28,786 bases of DNA from an uncultured Prevotella sp. (GTDB lineage Bacteria; Bacteroidota; Bacteroidia; Bacteroidales; Bacteroidaceae), in the NCBI GenBank assembly GCA_937877685.1, contig CALFGU010000129.1, forward strand, positions 1 through 28,786, in the 5' to 3' direction. Position numbers and translations under genes: made by a program. Shown one piece after another: positions 24,354-28,786 of the stretch; position 1 is the stretch's first letter, and every line of letters starts with the position of its first letter. The notes beneath the pieces were generated by a model that was not told where the DNA came from, searched no databases, and saw only the letters and a list, made by a program, of their open reading frames with translations.

Positions 24354-25349
24354 TTACTCAGGTTGCAACTCGTGTTTCTCAGGAAGGGTTTTCCATCCTT
24401 CGCCGTAGGTGTCATAAGCGTCAGTAACGACCACGAAGGAGAGGGGGTCACATTCCTTAATCTTAAGTTTTACGTCGTTCACCTCTTTGTAACTCACCAC
24501 GAGGAAAATCATTTCCTTGTCATTGCCCGTATAAAGTCCGCTACTTTTAATAATCGTTGCCGAGCGCTCCAGTTCGTGAAGAATGAATTGGCGCAATTCT
24601 TCAACGGGTTTGTCACAGATAACAAAAATCAACTTATCGTCCTTCTTACCATTGATGACAAAGGACAAGACTCTCGCCGAAACGAAAATGGCAATGAGTG
24701 AATAGAAGGAAAGTAGCACAGAGGGTTGACTGTCTTCGGGAGCACCAATGCCAAATCCGAAAACGACAAGTCCAAAAATCACTACGATTGCATCCACCAA
24801 CAGAATGCCGCTACTGAACTTAATCTTGCAATATTTCTGAAGGATCATCGCCACAATGTCAGAACCTCCCGTAGTTGCCTGACACCTAACAACGATACCG
24901 CAACCTATCCCAATCATCACTGCCCCAATAATGCTGGTGAGCATAAGGTCGTTTGACAGGTCTAAGGCTCCATTAAGCATCAGCGCTGGGTCAAGGCTCA
25001 TCATGGCTTCTCGCGTAGGATAAGCTATGGTGGTAAGCAAGTTCATGATGGTAGGCGTAATCAGCACGGCAAAAATCGTGCGCGTACCCAACTTTGCCCC
25101 GAGAAGCACCAAGGAAAGCAACATCAAGGGGATGTCAAGCATATAGCCAAACGTACCCACAAGAACCGAGGGGAAGAGGGAGTGGAGCACGATACACGTA
25201 CCGTAAACGCCCCCAGGAACTATGTTATAGGGGTTGATGAAAAACACAAAGCCAGCAGCCATAATGGTGCAACCAACAATTATGCCAACCCATGTCAGCC
25301 ACCAGTCCTTAGAAAGCACAGGACTGCAGAAGTGGTAGAACGATTTCAT
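24354..25349 (-). CDS. YitT-family membrane protein
   Basis: The 331-residue protein has five to six hydrophobic segments in its first 210 residues, starting with WWLTWVGIIVGCTIMAAGFVFFINPYNIVPGGVYG, the YitT hallmark with its NPxxIxPGGxxG motif. A later conserved part reads GIGCGIVVRCQATTGGSDIVAMIL. A soluble C-terminal domain of about 90 residues follows (FVICDKPVEELRQFILHELERSATI, FLVVSYKEVNDVKLKI), matching the usual DUF2179 tail. The function is unknown; transport is generally supposed. It follows the anSME gene by 17 bases on the same strand, which suggests one transcript, but I know of no functional link. The length is slightly above the common 280-300. Confidence 0.92.
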   Translation of the reverse strand: MKSFYHFCSPVLSKDWWLTWVGIIVGCTIMAAGFVFFINPYNIVPGGVYGTCIVLHSLFPSVLVGTFGYMLDIPLMLLSLVLLGAKLGTRTIFAVLITPTIMNLLTTIAYPTREAMMSLDPALMLNGALDLSNDLMLTSIIGAVMIGIGCGIVVRCQATTGGSDIVAMILQKYCKIKFSSGILLVDAIVVIFGLVVFGFGIGAPEDSQPSVLLSFYSLIAIFVSARVLSFVINGKKDDKLIFVICDKPVEELRQFILHELERSATIIKSSGLYTGNDKEMIFLVVSYKEVNDVKLKIKECDPLSFVVVTDAYDTYGEGWKTLPEKHELQPE

Positions 25350-25366
25350 TCTTTAATTTATTGGAG

Positions 25367-26599
25367 TTAGGTAAAAATATTCTTACGTGCAAATTCCATT
25401 ACATTTGCAGGCGGACGCTCGTTCCGTAGTTCCTCTTTCATGAAGTCCATATAGGGCGCCACGTGTTCGAAATACTTGCGGTAGCCCGCACAGAGGTAAT
25501 TGAGTCCCGCCTCTCCGTCCTTTGTTTTTGCAAAACGATTCTTGGGGCATTCTCCGTTACATGCGAAGAGATACGTGCATTCCTTGCATTGGCGCGGAAG
25601 GGAGTTTATTTTCATTGCTCCGAATTCGTCTTGGCGCGGAGAGTAGAGCATTTGCGTGAGTGTCTGTGTGCGGATGTTCCCCAACTTGTATTCGGGAAAC
25701 ACGAAGTGGTCGCAGGAATAGACATCGCCATTAAATTCCATCACGGCGGCATGTCCGCACGAGCGTGCCATAGTGCAAACGCCGGGAGCGTGACCTACCC
25801 AGTTGCATAACGTGGCATCGAAAATCTGAACGAACACTTCGCCCACATCATTCCTCACCCATTCGTCGAAGATAGTGCAAAGGAAGTTTCCCCATTGCTC
25901 TGGTGTCACACTAAAATCCGCCAAGGGGCATTCCTCTCCGTCGCTGATGTGCGCAAGATGCCTTCCGTCATCATGTCGACGGATGCGCTCTACGATGGGT
26001 GTGAATTGGATGTAGCGACAACCGATTTCTTTGAAGAAGTGATAGAAATCCAGTGGATAGTCCGCGTTAAAGTCGTTCACAACCGCCATGGCGTTCCACT
26101 CCACTCCGTGCTTGTTGAGCAACTCTATGCCCTTCATCACCTTGTGAAACGAAGGCGCGCCCGCACGATTCTTACGGTATTCATCATGAAACTCCTGAGG
26201 GCCGTCGATAGAGACTCCCACGAGCCAATTATTCTCGCGGAAAAATCGGCACCACTCATCCGTGAGCATCGTTCCGTTGGTCTGAATACAGTTGTCAATT
26301 CTGCGCCCTCCGGCATACTTGCGCTGTAGTTCCATCGCCTTTTTGTAAAACGAAAGTGGGCGCATGAGCGTTTCTCCGCCATGCCAAGTGAAGAGCACCT
26401 CCGACATTGTCTGCGCACCAATATACTGACGCACAAATTCCTCAAGAAGTTCTTCGCTCATAACGTGTCGGGGCACGTCGTCATAGAGCTTCGCCTTCTC
26501 AAGGTAGTAACAATAGTCGCACGCCAAGTTACAATGCGCCCCAATGGGTTTCAGCATCACGTACAGCGGTCGTGCAAAGGGAGAAATTGTGGAGTTCAT
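25367..26599 (-). CDS. Anaerobic sulfatase-maturating enzyme (radical SAM/SPASM)
   Basis: The 410-residue enzyme uses a radical from S-adenosylmethionine to convert a sulfatase active-site cysteine or serine to formylglycine. The radical SAM site is C23-x3-C27-x2-C30 (HCNLACDYCYYLEK). The family motif TWHGGETLMRP follows, then IQTNGTMLTDEW and VSIDGPQEFHDEYR. The C-terminal SPASM region holds the cysteines for two extra iron-sulfur clusters: GVCTMARSCGHAAV, GDVYSCDHFVFPEYKLGN, QCKECTYLFACNGECPKNRF and YLCAGYR. The length and motifs match characterised anSME of Bacteroides (called chuR there). No sulfatase gene lies in the window, so its targets must be encoded elsewhere. The ATG at 26599 puts the N-terminus at the expected distance from the cluster. 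Confidence 0.93.
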   Translation of the reverse strand: MNSTISPFARPLYVMLKPIGAHCNLACDYCYYLEKAKLYDDVPRHVMSEELLEEFVRQYIGAQTMSEVLFTWHGGETLMRPLSFYKKAMELQRKYAGGRRIDNCIQTNGTMLTDEWCRFFRENNWLVGVSIDGPQEFHDEYRKNRAGAPSFHKVMKGIELLNKHGVEWNAMAVVNDFNADYPLDFYHFFKEIGCRYIQFTPIVERIRRHDDGRHLAHISDGEECPLADFSVTPEQWGNFLCTIFDEWVRNDVGEVFVQIFDATLCNWVGHAPGVCTMARSCGHAAVMEFNGDVYSCDHFVFPEYKLGNIRTQTLTQMLYSPRQDEFGAMKINSLPRQCKECTYLFACNGECPKNRFAKTKDGEAGLNYLCAGYRKYFEHVAPYMDFMKEELRNERPPANVMEFARKNIFT

Positions 26600-26797
26600 C
26601 TAAAAAGTGGGTGGCGTAATGGATTTTCCTAAAGTCCGTAAATTGGACTCGCTACAAATTCTATAGCGCTTTACGAGCACAACAAGCAAAAGTAGAAAAA
26701 AACTGCTGGATTCTTAACGTTTCTTTAAAAAAACCGTTTGGCACCCCCAAAAAATGCGTCCCAACCTTAGAATTAGCAGGTCTGACACACAAAAAAA
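26600..26797 (-). promoter_or_regulatory. Upstream region of the anSME gene
   Basis: TACTTTTG (minus strand of 26687-26694) matches TAnnTTTG and would give a leader of about 80 bases. The leader contains a small hairpin, AGTCC/GGACT (26633-26649). No -33 box is obvious, and no gene is seen. Confidence 0.5.
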
Positions 26798-26831
26798 CAT
26801 CTGGACAATGCGCATGTGCATCGCCCAGATG
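26798..26831 (-). terminator. Terminator of the first beta-barrel gene
   Basis: CATCTGG (26798-26804) pairs with CCAGATG (26825-26831), and the stem continues inward to about 14 pairs. Two of these are G-U pairs only in the minus-strand RNA. A run of seven T follows on that strand. An almost identical hairpin is found at 27683-27716. Confidence 0.85.
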
Positions 26832-26923
26832 ATATGAATGATAATTCGAAGTGCTTACCCCTTTTTACGAATCCCAGTCAGCAGGGTTAGGGGTGGTGTG
26901 CTTCAAAAATTATGCTGTTGAAT

Positions 26924-27451
26924 TTAGAAGTTCCAGAGCAAACTGAAAGTAAGGTCTTCTGTGCTGATACCTGCTTCAAATCCCTTACGATTGTTGATAT
27001 CTTCTGTGTCGAAATAACCTATGCCACCAGCGTGTGCTACGAATGTCAACTTCTTAGTTACGTCAACCGAAACACCTGGCTTAATAGCGACAGACCATCC
27101 GCTATAACTGTCACCACCATCCACTTTCAACGCAGCAACAGCAGCTGCAGCATCTGCAAAAAACGTTACAGCACCTACTTTCAACGCATTGTAGCGAACG
27201 TAAGGTTCAACGGCAAAACTTGTTGCTTTGTAAGCACCTTCCTTTGCATATTCAAAATTAAGAGTTGTACCGATATCCCATTTGCTATCTAACTTGTAAC
27301 CAATTTCTGGTTTGATAACAAAGGTAGTTGCTTTACTGTCATCAGCTGTGTTTTCTACATTAGAAAAACCAATACCACCACCAACATAAACTTGTGCGTT
27401 AACTGCCACGGAAACGAGGAGAACCACCAAAGATGCAAAAATCTTTTTCAT
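26924..27451 (-). CDS. Small outer-membrane beta-barrel protein
   Basis: The chosen start (ATG at 27451) gives 175 residues with a clear signal peptide (MKKIFASLVVLLVSVAVNAQ) cut after the NAQ site. The mature part is a run of about eight amphipathic strands with glycine-rich turns (VYVGGGIGF, FVIKPEIGYKLDSKWDIG, FAVEPYVRYNALKVGAV, WSVAIKPGVSVDVTKKLTFVAHAGGIGY). It ends LTFSLLWNF, the terminal aromatic expected for BAM-dependent insertion. The frame continues upstream to another ATG, but that would bury the signal peptide. It is a member of the broad OmpA/OmpW-like porin family; the function is unknown. A related gene lies immediately upstream. Confidence 0.85.
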   Translation of the reverse strand: MKKIFASLVVLLVSVAVNAQVYVGGGIGFSNVENTADDSKATTFVIKPEIGYKLDSKWDIGTTLNFEYAKEGAYKATSFAVEPYVRYNALKVGAVTFFADAAAAVAALKVDGGDSYSGWSVAIKPGVSVDVTKKLTFVAHAGGIGYFDTEDINNRKGFEAGISTEDLTFSLLWNF

Positions 27452-27930
27452 AATGTTTAAGGTTTTAAAACACGAGTCTTGTTTGATATTCACGAACTTA
27501 ACTCATGCTGAGGTTAATAATAATGTGGTTGTTTAAACATGGCAAATCTAAGAACAAGTTTTAAACCTTTTTTACAAAATGATAGGGAAATATCTCTTCG
27601 CGCGAATAAGCGAACGCGAAATCCGTAAAATGGGACAGATTAGAGGAAACTTTTTTCGGTTTGAAAGTGTACATACAAAAAACATCTGGACAATGCGCGA
27701 GTGCATCGCCCAGATGATGATTCTTGAAAGTCGTTTTCCAACGTGTCGCTTTCACCCTGTCAAAACAATATCCCTTTTTAGGAAAATAATATTACAAACT
27801 GCACGTCCTAAGTGCCCAAATAAAATGTCGAATATTACTCTTTGTTTTGCCCCTGTTTAAGAGGGTTGCTCGGGGTGAAGTTTCGGGTGTGATATTCAGA
27901 GATTTATGCTTGTTTTCTTGGCTGTTGTGT
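27452..27930. other. Spacer between the two beta-barrel genes
   Basis: The region holds the -7 box TAGATTTG (minus strand of 27543-27550) for the downstream barrel gene, the terminator at 27683-27716 for the upstream one, and the motif TATTACTCTTTGTTTTG (27833-27849), shared with 5199-5215 and 5249-5265. A TTTG lies at 27575-27578 but is 24 bases from the -7 box, which is long. No gene is supported. Confidence 0.6.
27683..27716 (-). terminator. Terminator of the second beta-barrel gene
   Basis: This 34-base hairpin differs from the one at 26798-26831 at only two loop positions and is also followed by a T run on the minus strand. It lies about 210 bases after the stop at 27931. Confidence 0.8.
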
Positions 27931-28452
27931 TTAGAAGTTCCAAAGCAAACCGAAACGGAGGTCGGAAGTGCTCATCTTAAATCCGAATCCGCTGTCGCCA
28001 AAATAGTCGTACTTGTCCGTGTCACGGTATCCCAGGAAGCCTGTATGAGCGAGGAAGGAGATTCGGGGCGTAAGTTCCACCATCACCCCTGGTTTAATGC
28101 CCACTTGCCAACTCGTAAAGTCGTCTCCGCCGTCAACTTTGTTCACGGCAACTCCGCCAGTGCCATCTGCAAAAAGGCTTACGGGGCCCATCTTAACTGC
28201 TGTGTAGCGCACATAAGGCATAGCCGCCACGCGGTAAATGTCAGTGCCCTTTTCATAAATGTAAGAGCAATCTAAGCCCATCCCCAGCGCCCATTTGTCG
28301 CTCATCTTGTAGCCCATTTCTGGAGAAATGCCGATTGTTGTCTTGTTATTGTCTGTGTCGCGCCACATGTTGACGCCACCACCTACGTAAACTTGTGCGC
28401 TCATTGCCATTGTTACGAGGGCAAGAGACATGAGGGTAAAAATCTTTTTCAT
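27931..28452 (-). CDS. Small outer-membrane beta-barrel protein, tandem paralogue
   Basis: From the ATG at 28452 the product has 173 residues with a signal peptide (MKKIFTLMSLALVTMAMSAQ). It has the same plan as its neighbour: VYVGGG directly after cleavage, ISPEMGYKMSDKWALG, PYVRYTAVKMGPVSLFADG, KVDGGDDFTSWQVGIKPGV, and the same C-terminal LLWNF. The shared blocks show it is a paralogue of the gene at 26924-27451; the loops differ. Each gene has its own TAnnTTTG box and terminator, so they are separately transcribed. The function is unknown. An in-frame upstream extension to 28536 is unlikely, because it would hide the signal peptide and cover the promoter. Confidence 0.85.
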   Translation of the reverse strand: MKKIFTLMSLALVTMAMSAQVYVGGGVNMWRDTDNNKTTIGISPEMGYKMSDKWALGMGLDCSYIYEKGTDIYRVAAMPYVRYTAVKMGPVSLFADGTGGVAVNKVDGGDDFTSWQVGIKPGVMVELTPRISFLAHTGFLGYRDTDKYDYFGDSGFGFKMSTSDLRFGLLWNF

Positions 28453-28511
28453 AATCGTTTTGTTGTTTGTTAGTAAAAAGATAAAACCGGTTTTATAGCT
28501 GTCAGACGGTG

Positions 28512-28557
28512 CAAATGTATGGACTTGTTTCGGCATGAACTCTTAACGCAGCGTTAA
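28512..28557 (-). promoter_or_regulatory. Promoter of the second beta-barrel gene with an upstream palindrome
   Basis: TACATTTG (minus strand of 28512-28519) is a perfect -7 box about 60 bases before the ATG. The perfect palindrome TTAACGC-A-GCGTTAA (28543-28557) lies just upstream, about where an activator or repressor would touch the polymerase. No TTTG is seen at the usual -33 spacing. Confidence 0.6.
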
Positions 28558-28642
28558 ATCTTCTTATCAGATGTAAAAACGGACACAGATTCTTCAGAAA
28601 GGGTTTTCACAAGGTGCGTGAGAGGGACTTTTTCTGGTCTCT

Positions 28643-28707
28643 TGCGCCTGCATAGATGGAAATATGCGCCTGCAATGTCTGCAACTTGAAAAAAGTTTGT
28701 AGATTTG
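28643..28707 (+). promoter_or_regulatory. Promoter of nadB with direct repeats
   Basis: TAGATTTG (28700-28707) is a perfect -7 box 28 bases before the ATG. The 10-base direct repeat TGCGCCTGCA occurs at 28643-28652 and 28665-28674, exactly 22 bases apart and just upstream of the -33 position. The two copies therefore lie on the same face of the helix. Confidence 0.6.
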
Positions 28708-28734
28708 CGGGTGCATAGAATTAAGCTTCAAAAG

Positions 28735-28786
28735 ATGATTCGCAAATTCGATTTTTTGGTAATTGGTTCTGGCGTTGCCGGAATGA
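28735..28786 (+). CDS. nadB: L-aspartate oxidase, 5' end only
   Basis: Only 17 codons are present before the window ends. They read MIRKFDFLVIGSGVAGM, an FAD-binding start with the GxGxAG dinucleotide motif. The polar MIRKFDF lead-in matches the beginning of Bacteroidetes NadB, which oxidises L-aspartate to iminoaspartate in de novo NAD synthesis. A different FAD-dependent oxidoreductase is possible with so little sequence. A good promoter and direct repeats lie immediately upstream. Confidence 0.65.
   Translation, partial: MIRKFDFLVIGSGVAGM

Noticed and set aside
27787..27795. TAATATTAC, identical to the rolling-circle nick site of some small DNA viruses
   Set aside because: No stem surrounds it and no replication protein gene is near; a 9-base AT-rich word is expected by chance.

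Overview
The window looks like chromosomal DNA of a Bacteroidales bacterium, most likely a Prevotella-type member of the Prevotellaceae. The evidence is the tmRNA tag GENNYALAA, several promoter boxes of the Bacteroidetes form TAnnTTTG, no obvious Shine-Dalgarno sequences at most starts, and family-typical proteins: anSME, YitT, a Wzi-family protein, an HU-like protein with a tiny membrane partner, and small beta-barrel proteins. I see no phage, integrase, transposase, CRISPR or plasmid gene.

Layout. From 119 to 5083 (+) lie sbcD and sbcC, a DNA end-processing nuclease pair, closed by a strong terminator. From 5428 to 6069 (-) lies a stand-alone priming sugar transferase with its own promoter. 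From 6378 to 6773 (+) lies ssrA (tmRNA). It converges on the end of a large exopolysaccharide operon, and a hairpin at 6777-6830 can stop transcription from both sides.

From about 23250 down to 6892 (-) runs one polysaccharide operon of 13 genes. In transcription order these are: Wzi-like outer membrane protein, lipocalin-like lipoprotein, GT2, Wza-like export protein, Wzz-like chain-length protein, Wzy-like polymerase, Wzx flippase, a sugar-transfer ATP-grasp, a TupA-like ATP-grasp, a GT2-GH16 fusion, GT2, GT4 and a CatB-like acetyltransferase. Several junctions are 4-base ATGA overlaps. The genes cover most of a Wzx/Wzy pathway: transferases build a lipid-linked repeat primed by the 5428 enzyme, Wzx flips it, Wzy joins the units, and Wzz and Wza control length and export. 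The GH16 part may trim the product. The operon promoter (TTTG, 19 bases, TAATTTTG) has an 18-base dyad filling its spacer.

Upstream of the operon and on the same strand is a short two-gene unit: an HU-like DNA-binding protein (23627-24010) and a 38-residue membrane peptide (23381-23497), ended by its own terminator. Then come a YitT-family membrane protein and an anaerobic sulfatase-maturating radical SAM enzyme, probably one operon. Next are two tandem small beta-barrel proteins, each followed by a near-identical terminator hairpin. The first 17 codons of nadB (+) run off the right edge.

The most unusual items are the GT2-GH16 fusion with an internal lipobox, the dyad inside the operon promoter, the HU plus small-peptide pair, a 17-base motif present three times, and operator-like repeats upstream of nadB and of the second barrel gene.
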